Origin: 3-1-20CM-4-69-9 sp963833655
GTDB taxonomy: Bacteria > Actinomycetota > Thermoleophilia > Gaiellales > Gaiellaceae
Reading direction: 5' to 3'
Assembly (NCBI GenBank): GCA_963833655.1
Contig: CAWHYL010000007.1
Coordinates: forward strand, 124,001 to 188,000
DNA length: 64,000 nt
A program made the translations under genes and the position numbers. Of this stretch, positions 49,087 through 56,577 are shown piece after piece (the first letter of the stretch is position 1; every line of letters starts with the position of its first letter). A model generated the notes under the pieces. The model saw only the letters and a list, made by a program, of their open reading frames with translations, ran no database searches and was not told the origin of the DNA.

Positions 49087-49539
49087 ATGATCGCTCTCGT
49101 GAGGGTGGCCGTCGTGCTGTGCGTTCTGCTCCTCTGTGGGTGCGGCACCCGGCAGGACCGCGGTGAGATCTTGCACGTCCACGTCCGCGGGCCTGCGCGA
49201 AACCTGCCTGTCACGGAAGGCTGCTTCCTCTTGCTCCGATCGAACGTCGTCGGCGGCGGCTGGATGACCTACTGCCTCGAGCGGTTCATCAACGATCCCG
49301 GCCCGAACGTCACCGTCCTCGACTCGGGCCGCCTCGCCTTCAACCTGCCGACGCACACGATCCATGCCCGCGTGCATGTCACGACGAAGTTCGGCCCGGA
49401 CGGCGAGCATGCGACCCAGAAGCTCCGGGGCGCGGTCGCCGGCGGCGGCACGATCGCGGGCGGAGGGCCGTACGTCGAGGCGCCGCCGGGCCGCGTCGGC
49501 GCGTCGGACCTGCGCTACACGATCCGTCTCCGCGGATAG
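49087..49539 (+). CDS. Small lipoprotein, unknown
   Basis: A 150-residue lipoprotein: signal LVRVAVVLCVLLLCGC with the lipobox cysteine near residue 19, then a compact domain HVHVRGPARNLPVTEGC, GGGWMTYCLERFINDPG, PTHTIHARVHVTTKFGPD and a glycine-rich end. Two later cysteines (about 46 and 63) may pair. I do not recognise a family; the pattern HARVHVTTKF suggests a beta sandwich. No partner is obvious. Confidence 0.7.
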   Translation: MIALVRVAVVLCVLLLCGCGTRQDRGEILHVHVRGPARNLPVTEGCFLLLRSNVVGGGWMTYCLERFINDPGPNVTVLDSGRLAFNLPTHTIHARVHVTTKFGPDGEHATQKLRGAVAGGGTIAGGGPYVEAPPGRVGASDLRYTIRLRG

Positions 49540-49616
49540 AGCGTCGTGCTGGCAACACCGTCGAGACGCCAGCGGCCCGGCTGGTGGCGCGGCAGGCTCG
49601 GGCCTACATTCGCGGC

Positions 49617-50852
49617 ATGACCCGCTTCCTCTCGCCTCTAGCTCAGCGTCGCACCTACCTCGAGACGTTCGACCTCGTCCTCGACCTCGCTTTCGGCGTG
49701 CTCTGGTTCACCTTGTTCACGACGCTGCTGACGACCGGCGTCAGCCTCCTGATCACGCTCGTCGGGCTGCCGGTCCTGACCGCGACCTTCTACCTCGCCC
49801 GCGCGGCTGCCCGTGCGGAGCGGGTGCGGGCGCGCGCCTTCCTCGGCACCGACATCCCTCAGCCGGTGTACGGCGCACCGAAGAGCAACGGTCTCTGGCA
49901 CCGCCTGATCGCGCCGTTCGCCGACCGCACGACGTGGAAAGAGGTCGTCTACCTGTGGCTCGTGCAGCCGACCCTGAGCGTCGTCAACTTCACCGTCGCC
50001 GTCACCGCCTGGGCCGTGCCGCTCTGGGCGATCACGCTCCCGATCTACGCCGTCCGCTGGCACAGCGCCGCACCCCAGGTCTGGAGCGGGAGGACGCTCG
50101 ACACCTGGCACGAGGTCATCCCGGTGGCGATCGGCGGCCTCGTCGTCCTCCCGCTCGTCCCCTGGCTCATCCGCGGGGTCGCCGCCTTCGACCGCGCGGC
50201 CGCGCGCTGGGGCCTCAGCCAGAGCAAGGTCGCCGTCCTGCGCGAGACGCAGGCGCGCTCGGTCGACCTCGCCATGGCCGACCGCCGCCAGATCGAGCGC
50301 GACCTCCACGACGGCGCGCAGCAGCGGCTGCTCGCACTCGGGATGGATCTCGGGATGGCGCTTGAGAGGTTCGACAGCGATCCCGACGGCGCGCGCGGCC
50401 TCGTCGGCGACGCGCACGCGGAGCTGCAGCGCGCGATCGCGGAGCTCCGGAATCTCGCTCGTGGTATCCACCCGGCAGTCCTCACCGACCGCGGCCTCGA
50501 CGCGGCCCTCTCGGCACTGGCCGCACGATCAGCCGTGCCGGTGCGGCTCGACGTCCGGCTCCGCGAGCGCCCGCCCGCGTCCGTCGAGGCAACCGCGTAC
50601 TTCATCGTCGCCGAGGCGCTGACGAACGCGGCGCGCTATGCGAATGCGAGGCGCGTCGACGTGAGCGTCCAACAGAACGGCGACAAGCTGCACATCGAGG
50701 TCAAGGACAACGGAGTCGGCGGCGCGGAGGAGCGCGCAGGCGGCGGGCTCGCCGGCCTCGTCGATCGCGCCAACTCGGTCGAAGGCTCGCTGCGCGTCAG
50801 CAGCCCGCAAGGCGGCCCGACAGTCGTCACCGCCGACCTCCCGTGCGGATAG
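49617..50852 (+). CDS. Sensor histidine kinase (NarL/DegS type)
   Basis: A 411-residue sensor with about five membrane segments in the first 185 residues and a small outside-facing part. RRQIERDLHDGAQQRLLALGMDL carries the phospho-acceptor His231 (HisKA_3 type), and EALTNAARYANARRVDVSV plus KDNGVGGAEERAGGGLAGLVDRAN are the N- and G-boxes of an intact ATPase. The ATG at 49617 is chosen over the longer frame to 49584. It ends overlapping the response-regulator gene by 10 bases, so they form a two-component pair. Confidence 0.93.
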   Translation: MTRFLSPLAQRRTYLETFDLVLDLAFGVLWFTLFTTLLTTGVSLLITLVGLPVLTATFYLARAAARAERVRARAFLGTDIPQPVYGAPKSNGLWHRLIAPFADRTTWKEVVYLWLVQPTLSVVNFTVAVTAWAVPLWAITLPIYAVRWHSAAPQVWSGRTLDTWHEVIPVAIGGLVVLPLVPWLIRGVAAFDRAAARWGLSQSKVAVLRETQARSVDLAMADRRQIERDLHDGAQQRLLALGMDLGMALERFDSDPDGARGLVGDAHAELQRAIAELRNLARGIHPAVLTDRGLDAALSALAARSAVPVRLDVRLRERPPASVEATAYFIVAEALTNAARYANARRVDVSVQQNGDKLHIEVKDNGVGGAEERAGGGLAGLVDRANSVEGSLRVSSPQGGPTVVTADLPCG

Positions 50853-51490
50853 TCATCGCCGAGGACTCCGCGCTGCTCCGCGACGGGCTGACCCGGATGC
50901 TCACCGACAGCGGCCACGACGTCGTCGGTGCGACCGACGACTCGATCGGGTTGAAGGAGCTCGTGGAGCGCGAGGACGCCGAGCTCGTGGTGCTCGACGT
51001 GCGCATGCCCCCGACATACACCGACGAGGGCATCCGCGCGGCGCTCGAGCTACGCGCGCAGTGGCCCGCGCTCCCGATCGTCGTTCTGTCGCAATACGTC
51101 GAGGAGAACTACGCGAGCGAGTTGCTCGCCGGCGATCTCGGTGGTGTCGGCTACGTGCTCAAGGACCGCGTCACGGACGTCGGCCAGTTTCTCGAGACCG
51201 TCGAGCGCGTCGGCCGAGGGGGCACGGCGATCGATCCCGAGGTCGTCTCACAGCTGCTCGCGCGCACCCGCCGGCAGCAGCCCGTCGCCGACCTCACGCC
51301 CCGCGAGCGCGAGGTGCTCGGGTTGATGGCCGAAGGACGTTCGAACACGGCGATCGCCGAGAGGCTCGTGATCACCCAACGTGCCGTGGAGAAGCACGTG
51401 AAGCACATCTTCCAGAAGCTGCGGCTGTCGCCGGCGGACACAGACCATCGCCGCGTGCTCGCGGTGCTCCGCTACCTGGAAGCACGCTAG
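50843..51490 (+). CDS. NarL/FixJ-family response regulator
   Basis: A 215-residue regulator. Receiver: IVIAEDSALLRDGL with acidic pocket Glu7/Asp8, phospho-acceptor Asp52 in LVVLDVRMPP, and Lys in YVLKDRV. LuxR-type DNA-binding end: LTPREREVLGLMAEGRSNTAIAERLVITQRAVEKHVKHIFQKL. It overlaps the kinase gene and so pairs with it. Target genes are not evident; the operon ends here. Confidence 0.95.
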   Translation: MRIVIAEDSALLRDGLTRMLTDSGHDVVGATDDSIGLKELVEREDAELVVLDVRMPPTYTDEGIRAALELRAQWPALPIVVLSQYVEENYASELLAGDLGGVGYVLKDRVTDVGQFLETVERVGRGGTAIDPEVVSQLLARTRRQQPVADLTPREREVLGLMAEGRSNTAIAERLVITQRAVEKHVKHIFQKLRLSPADTDHRRVLAVLRYLEAR

Positions 51491-51513
51491 CTGCCCCGCG
51501 GACGCGGCTGCAC

Positions 51514-52839
51514 CTAGTCCGGCGGGATGTTGTGGTTGAAGCGGAACAGGTTGTCCGGGTCGTACTGCCGCTTCACCTCGCGCAGCCGCTTGAACCGCTC
51601 GCCGCTGCCTTCCTCGTCGTCGCTCTCGCTCGCGTAGTTCACGTACTGCGCGCCCGTCGACCACGGCTGGAGCAGCTCAGAGAAGCCGCGGGCTGCAGCA
51701 ATGCGCTGCTCGTCGTCCGCGGCGTCCTCCCAGACCGCGAGGAACGTCGCGTTGTACGCGGCGTCTCGTCCCGCGAACGCAGTCGCCGCGTCCGGGACGC
51801 GCGCCGCCGCGCCGAAGATCGGCTCGAACATGACCGAGCCCGGGACGCCGGCGGCGAGAAAGTCGGCACTGAGCTCGATCAGCTCATCCGGAAGCTCGCG
51901 TAGAAACCGGCCCGACCAGTAGTTGCGCAGGCCGAACGGCATCCGGCCGAAGATGTCCTGCAGCTCGGCGTAGTACATCGGCCGGATCGTGTTTGCCACC
52001 GGCTCCGGCTCGCTCAGCAGCTCGGCGATCGCGTCGTCGCCGTGGCCGCCGAAGTCGGCGACGTTGACGATCGCTCCGTCCGCCTCGCCCACCGAGGACC
52101 GCGCCATGAACGCGAACGTCGCGAGGTCATCCGGCGCCTCCCTCACCAGGTCTCGCCACTTCGTCACGACCTGGACGGCGTCGCCCAGCTCGTACACGAG
52201 CTGGCCGGCGCGAAACAGGCCGACCGGATGGAGCCGGAACGTGAAGTCGGTGACCACGCCGAAGTTGCCGCCGCCGCCGCGCAACGCCCAGAACAACTCC
52301 GTGTTCTCATCGTCGCTCGCGCGCACCACGTCGCCGGCCGCGGTCACGAGCGTCGCGCCGACGAGGTTGTCCAGCGTCAGGCCGTGCAGCCCGTTCAGAT
52401 GCCCGATCCCGCCGCCGAGGGTCAGCCCCGCGACGCCGGTGTCGCCGAAGGTCCCTCCCGGCGTCGCCAGGCCGTGCCGGAGGCACGGCGGGTCGAGGTC
52501 CTCCCACAGTGCGCCGCCGCCGCACGTCGCCAGACGCGCGTCCGGGTCGACGGACACGGAACGCATCAGCCGTAGGTCGACGACGAGGCTCCCGTCTCCG
52601 ATGCAGTGCCCGGCGACACTGTGTCCGCCGCCGCGCACTGCGATCGGCAGTCGCTCGCCGGCCGCGTACGACACTGCCGCCACGACGTCGTCGACGTCGA
52701 GCGGCCGCGTGATCAGCGCAGGATGCCGGTCGATCATCCCGTTGAACGTGACCCGGCCCGGGTCGTAGCCGGGATCGTCGGGCGAGATCACCGGGCCCCG
52801 GTGGCGGTGTCGCAGGTCGGCGAGGGTTGTGGTCAGCAT
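51514..52839 (-). CDS. FAD-dependent oxidase (BBE-like, covalent-FAD type)
   Basis: A 441-residue berberine-bridge-enzyme-like flavoprotein. PIAVRGGGHSVAG contains His73, the histidine that usually binds FAD covalently; the second cysteine of the bicovalent type is absent (GGGIGHLNGLHGLTLDNL). LATPGGTFGDTGVAG, RGGGGNFGVVTDFTF and the C-terminal YASESDDEEGSGERFKRLREVKRQYDPDNLFRFNHNIPP match the BBE end. Substrate unknown; family members oxidise sugars, alkaloids or polyketides. It is transcribed from the divergent position against the two-component pair. Confidence 0.9.
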   Translation of the reverse strand: MLTTTLADLRHRHRGPVISPDDPGYDPGRVTFNGMIDRHPALITRPLDVDDVVAAVSYAAGERLPIAVRGGGHSVAGHCIGDGSLVVDLRLMRSVSVDPDARLATCGGGALWEDLDPPCLRHGLATPGGTFGDTGVAGLTLGGGIGHLNGLHGLTLDNLVGATLVTAAGDVVRASDDENTELFWALRGGGGNFGVVTDFTFRLHPVGLFRAGQLVYELGDAVQVVTKWRDLVREAPDDLATFAFMARSSVGEADGAIVNVADFGGHGDDAIAELLSEPEPVANTIRPMYYAELQDIFGRMPFGLRNYWSGRFLRELPDELIELSADFLAAGVPGSVMFEPIFGAAARVPDAATAFAGRDAAYNATFLAVWEDAADDEQRIAAARGFSELLQPWSTGAQYVNYASESDDEEGSGERFKRLREVKRQYDPDNLFRFNHNIPPD

Positions 52840-52906
52840 CCGGCTACGGCGCGATGGGAACGTGAGCCCGACCCGGGAGCGTCGCCCCTTTCGCCGGGGA
52901 AGTCAA

Positions 52907-52937
52907 CGAAGCGGGGAGGCAAGGCCTCCCCGCTTCG
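52907..52937 (-). terminator. Hairpin terminator of the second DHA2 exporter
   Basis: A perfect 14-bp stem (CGAAGCGGGGAGGC 52907-52920, GCCTCCCCGCTTCG 52924-52937) with a 3-base loop lies 3 bases after the exporter stop on the minus strand and is followed by TTGACTTCC. The T run is broken, so termination may be rho-assisted. Confidence 0.6.
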
Positions 52938-52940
52938 AAC

Positions 52941-54389
52941 TCACGCCGCCAGATCGAGCGCAGGCTCTTCTTCGACGAGCGCGGCCCCCTGCTCGAGCTC
53001 GTCGCGACGGATGAGCGTGAGTGCTGCGACGATGCCGAGGCCGGCGACGATCACGCCCGCCCAGAAGGCACCGTGAAAACCTGTCACGAGCGCCGACGTG
53101 TGAGCGGACCCGTGCTCGAGCGCGTGCGACGTTCGTGACGTGGCGATCGTCGAGAGCGCCGCGATACCGAGCGCGCCGCCGATCTGCTGTGTGGTGTTGA
53201 TCAGGCCGGACGCGAGCCCCGCCTCGTGCGCGTGGATCCCGGCGAGTGCCGCGATCGAGATCGGCACGAACGAGAACCCGAGCCCGACGGCGACCAGCAG
53301 GAACCCGGGCAGGAGATCGCCGAGGTACGAGCCGTTCACCGACACCTGCGTGAAGTACAGGAGCCCGCCGGTCAGCGACACCATCCCGATCAGCAGCGCA
53401 GGCTTGACGCCGATGCGCGTCACGAGCTGGGCAGCAATCGCGGAGGTGACGATCGCCCCTCCCGCGACGGCGAGATACGCGACGCCAGTCTTCATCGGCG
53501 AGTAGCCGAGCACCTGCTGCATGTACAGCGTCAGCATCAGGAAGAGCGAGAACGTTGCCGTCCCCAGGATGAAGCCGGCCACGTTCGCGCCGCTGACGGT
53601 CTTGATCCGCAGGATGCCGAGCCGCATGAGCGGCTCCGAGTGGCGCTGTTCCCAGAGCAGGAACCCTGCGAGCAGCGCGACCGACGCCGCGAAGCACGAG
53701 ATCGTGACCGTCGCGAGCCAGCCGTCCTGGCCGGCTCGCGTGATCGCGTACACGAACAGCGACAGCCCGCTCGTCACCAGAACCGCGCCCAAGGCGTCGA
53801 ACGACTTCACGGCCGCGTCGCGGCTTTCGCGGAGGAGCACCGGCGTCAGGAAGAACGCGGTGACGCCCACGGGGACGTTGACGAAGAAGATCCATGACCA
53901 GCTCAGCGTCGACGTGAGGACGCCACCCATCAGGACGCCCGCGGCTGCGCCGAAGCCGCCGACGGCGCCCCAGACGCCGAGAGCGACGTTGCGCTCGCTG
54001 CCCTCGGTGAACGTCGTCATCAGGATCGACAGGGCGGCAGGCGTGATGACCGCCGCGCCCAGGCCCTGGAACGCTCGCGCGCCGATCAGCGAGGCCTCTG
54101 ACCACGCCAGGCCCGCGAGCAGCGAGGAGATCGTGAAGAGAACGATCCCGATGGAGAAGATGCGGCGGCGCCCGAGCAGGTCGGCCGCGCGGCCGCCGAG
54201 CAGCAAGAAGCCGCCGAAGACGAGCGCGTACGCGCTGATCACCCACTGCAGGTTCTGCTCCGAAAAACCGAGGTCGACCTGGATCGACGGCAGCGCGACG
54301 TTCACGATCGCGATGTCGAGGACGACCATGAACTGCACGACGCTCAACAGCGCCAGCGCGAACCACTTTTTGCGATCTGAATTCACCAT
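52941..54389 (-). CDS. DHA2-family drug/proton antiporter (MFS), copy 2
   Basis: A 482-residue, 14-helix exporter, paralog of the gene at 31266 (both have NVALPSI, GGFLLLGGRAADLLGRRR, TPAALSI/SPAALSI and IAALAGI or IAALAGVA with GLASGLIN). LDIAIVNVALPSIQVDL, GARAFQGLGAAVITPAALSI, VGGFGAAAGVLMGGVLTS are motifs D1, B and C. The ATG at 54389 begins MVNSDRKKWFALALLSVVQF. Substrate unknown. Divergent from the cupin gene; its terminator hairpin follows. Confidence 0.93.
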   Translation of the reverse strand: MVNSDRKKWFALALLSVVQFMVVLDIAIVNVALPSIQVDLGFSEQNLQWVISAYALVFGGFLLLGGRAADLLGRRRIFSIGIVLFTISSLLAGLAWSEASLIGARAFQGLGAAVITPAALSILMTTFTEGSERNVALGVWGAVGGFGAAAGVLMGGVLTSTLSWSWIFFVNVPVGVTAFFLTPVLLRESRDAAVKSFDALGAVLVTSGLSLFVYAITRAGQDGWLATVTISCFAASVALLAGFLLWEQRHSEPLMRLGILRIKTVSGANVAGFILGTATFSLFLMLTLYMQQVLGYSPMKTGVAYLAVAGGAIVTSAIAAQLVTRIGVKPALLIGMVSLTGGLLYFTQVSVNGSYLGDLLPGFLLVAVGLGFSFVPISIAALAGIHAHEAGLASGLINTTQQIGGALGIAALSTIATSRTSHALEHGSAHTSALVTGFHGAFWAGVIVAGLGIVAALTLIRRDELEQGAALVEEEPALDLAA

Positions 54390-54464
54390 GTCTTGAGGTT
54401 GCCGCGCGCGCTGGAGGCTGCGGAAGGGTCTGACCCGGCGAATGTGGGTACGGTTTTCCGCACC

Positions 54465-54950
54465 ATGGACTGGTTCGTCGTCAACGCACGCGACGCGCGC
54501 TGGCTCGACAACGAGAAGTTCGGCGCCTACACGCGCTTCGAGCCCGAGGGCGAGCGCTTCGAGCAAGTCGGGATCAACATCAGCGTGCTTCAGCCCGGCC
54601 AACCCATGGCCCTGTACCACGGCGAAGAGGATCAAGAGGGCTTCCTCGTGCTGTCAGGAACGCCGCTGCTCCTGATCGAGGAAGAGGAGCGGGAGCTGCG
54701 GCCGTGGGACTACGTCCACTGCCCGCCCTGGACGGAGCACGTGATCATCGGCGCCGGGGAGACGCCCTCCGTCGTTCTCGCGGTCGGCGCGCGGCAGCAC
54801 AAGGGCCTCGTCTATCCGGTCTCCGAGCGGGCGCAGCGGCACGGCGCCGGAGCTCAGATCGAGCATCGCCGCAGCGCGCCCGACGACGTCGGCGGGAACC
54901 CGTATGCCGGCTTCCCGGAGGACCGCGATGGGACGTCGCCGCTGTCGTGA
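54465..54950 (+). CDS. Cupin-domain protein
   Basis: A 161-residue protein with a conserved cupin core: ISVLQPGQPMALYHGEEDQEGFLVLSGTPLLLIEEEERELRPWDYVHCPPWTEHVIIG, with YHGEEDQE as metal/acid motif 1 and HCPPWTEHVIIG as motif 2. The start ATG 54465 is preferred over the upstream frame (54393), whose extra residues are low-complexity. Fold is likely a sugar-phosphate isomerase or a metal-binding regulator. Its stop overlaps the rhodanese gene (GTGA). Confidence 0.85.
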   Translation: MDWFVVNARDARWLDNEKFGAYTRFEPEGERFEQVGINISVLQPGQPMALYHGEEDQEGFLVLSGTPLLLIEEEERELRPWDYVHCPPWTEHVIIGAGETPSVVLAVGARQHKGLVYPVSERAQRHGAGAQIEHRRSAPDDVGGNPYAGFPEDRDGTSPLS

Positions 54951-55303
54951 GCCTGCCGAGCATCACCGCTCAGGAGCTCCTGCAGAAGCTCGAGGCCGGC
55001 GACGAGCTCGTGCTGATCGACGCGCTCGCGCCGATGGTGTACGCGCACTCGCACCTGCCGGGCGCGATCAACATGCCGCCGAACGCCGTCGACACGATCC
55101 GCTGCGCGAAGCGCATGCCGAACCTCGACATCGAGATCGTCGTCTACTGCGCGAACGTGAACTGCGACGACTCAGTCGTCACCGGCGAGCGGCTGCGCGA
55201 GCTCGGCTACACGAATGTCCGCCACTACGAAGGCGGCAAGGACGAGTGGCGGGCGCTCGGGCTCCCGCTGGAGCGAGCGGGCAGGCCGTTCATCGCCCGT
55301 TAG
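54947..55303 (+). CDS. Rhodanese-like sulfurtransferase
   Basis: A 118-residue single-domain rhodanese. ELVLIDALAPMVYAHSHLPGAINMP is the first half, with the CH2A-like segment, and VVYCANVNCDDSVVTGERLRELGY supplies the active-site loop with catalytic Cys68. The GTG start overlaps the cupin stop, so both form a transcript. Function is probably sulfur transfer or a redox sensor. Its end overlaps the M15 peptidase by 14 bases in convergent orientation. Confidence 0.9.
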   Translation: MSLPSITAQELLQKLEAGDELVLIDALAPMVYAHSHLPGAINMPPNAVDTIRCAKRMPNLDIEIVVYCANVNCDDSVVTGERLRELGYTNVRHYEGGKDEWRALGLPLERAGRPFIAR

Positions 55304-55874
55304 CGGAAAAGTGCTGGTAGTCGGGCGAGGCGCTCCAACGCCCGCCCCACCTCCAGCCGACGGCCGCGAACGCGCGGACGAGCGTGCCGCCGTCGACGGC
55401 CATCCCACGCCGGACACGTGCGCGGTCGCGATAGCGCCGGCCCGCCGGCGGGAGCGCTTTCCCCGCGAGGAAGTAGGGGTTCTCGACCGGGTTGACGTCG
55501 ATCGCAAGGCCGTACGCGTGCTCCGACCAGCCGGGCCCGCCCACCGCGCGGCGGCAGTTGAACCCGGACGTGTTGTCCGCCGCCATCGAAGCGTCGTCGC
55601 TGCCGCGGAACGCGGACATCGGCGTCATGCGCCGGATCGGGAACCGCGCGGCATACAGGCGGCGGAAGACGGAGACGACGTCGCGCGCGACGCGACGGTT
55701 GACGACGAGCGCGCCGACGTGCGCCGTTCCGTCGAAGCCGAGGAAGGAGACGTGGACGAGCCGAAGGTCGCTCGTCGCGACCGGACACCCGGCGCGATAC
55801 GAGTAGCGGAGATCCTGCTGCCGCACCGGCGAGACGGTGCCGACGAAGACCAGCAGGAGTGCGACGAGGCGCAT
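55290..55874 (-). CDS. M15-family zinc peptidase (D-Ala-D-Ala carboxypeptidase-like)
   Basis: A 194-residue exported protein with signal-like MRLVALLLVFVGTVSP. Zinc ligands are His119 and Asp126 (WSEHAYGLAIDVNP) and His188 (PDYQHFS), with the catalytic acid nearby, as in M15 (VanY/VanX-like) wall peptidases. NCRRAVGGPGWSEHA is characteristic. It probably trims peptidoglycan peptides. Divergent from the L,D-transpeptidase gene (25 bases), suggesting joint control of wall remodelling. Confidence 0.88.
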   Translation of the reverse strand: MRLVALLLVFVGTVSPVRQQDLRYSYRAGCPVATSDLRLVHVSFLGFDGTAHVGALVVNRRVARDVVSVFRRLYAARFPIRRMTPMSAFRGSDDASMAADNTSGFNCRRAVGGPGWSEHAYGLAIDVNPVENPYFLAGKALPPAGRRYRDRARVRRGMAVDGGTLVRAFAAVGWRWGGRWSASPDYQHFSANGR

Positions 55875-55899
55875 CGCGGCCAGCGTACTCTGGGGCGCG

Positions 55900-56544
55900 A
55901 TGGCGCTCGCCGTCCACGTCGTCGCCGCTGCGCTTGCGACCGCCTGCCCGAGCTATCCATCGGTTCCGGCGGCGACGACGCAGCTGATCACCGTGAGCGC
56001 GGCGCACCTCCACACGACGTCGGCGACGCTGCGCACCTGGCGGCGCGCCGGCGACTGCTGGTCTCCCGTCGCCGGCCCCTACACGGCGCGCGTCGGCTGG
56101 AACGGCCTCCGCGTCAACCGGCGCGAGGGTGACGGGACGACGCCGATCGGGACCTTCCCGATCCTGCCGCGCATGTTCGGGAACCAGCCGAACCCGGGCG
56201 TGCGGTTCGCGTACTCGCGGCTCCGCTGCGGCGACTGGTGGGTCGAGGATCCGCGCTCGCCGGTCTACAACACCTTCCAGCGAATCGGCTGCGGCGTGAA
56301 GCCGCCGTTCAAGGTGACGACGCCGGACATGTCCAGGAGCCGCCGGGCGTACGCATACCTGGCCGTCATCGGTTTCAACACGAGCCCCGTCGTCCCCGGC
56401 CGCGGCTCCGGCATCTTCCTCCACGTCGAGGTGCACAGCTCGACGAACGGGTGCGTGAGCCTGCCGCGACATCAGCTCCTGCGCGTCCTTCGCTGGCTCG
56501 CGCCCGCGGCCGTGCCGCGGGTCGTCATCGGCGTCGGGGTCTAG
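55900..56544 (+). CDS. L,D-transpeptidase (YkuD family)
   Basis: A 214-residue exported wall-crosslinking enzyme. Catalytic residues are His175 and Cys185 in FLHVEVHSSTNGCVSLP, the SxxGC variant of the YkuD SHGC motif, and the domain begins at VAGPYTARVGWNGLRVNRREGDGTTPIG. It forms 3-3 crosslinks in peptidoglycan. The ATG at 55900 gives MALAVHVVAAALATACPSYP with a signal/lipoprotein start; the longer frame at 55837 is weaker. Its ends face the M15 peptidase. Confidence 0.9.
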   Translation: MALAVHVVAAALATACPSYPSVPAATTQLITVSAAHLHTTSATLRTWRRAGDCWSPVAGPYTARVGWNGLRVNRREGDGTTPIGTFPILPRMFGNQPNPGVRFAYSRLRCGDWWVEDPRSPVYNTFQRIGCGVKPPFKVTTPDMSRSRRAYAYLAVIGFNTSPVVPGRGSGIFLHVEVHSSTNGCVSLPRHQLLRVLRWLAPAAVPRVVIGVGV

Positions 56545-56577
56545 CGACAGCCGGACTCGCGTGCCACACTCGATGGC

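Noticed and set aside
54424..54436. GGGTC-T-GACCC palindrome as a third repeat copy
   Set aside because: Only a short core matches the 23.2-kb repeat; not enough to call a family member.
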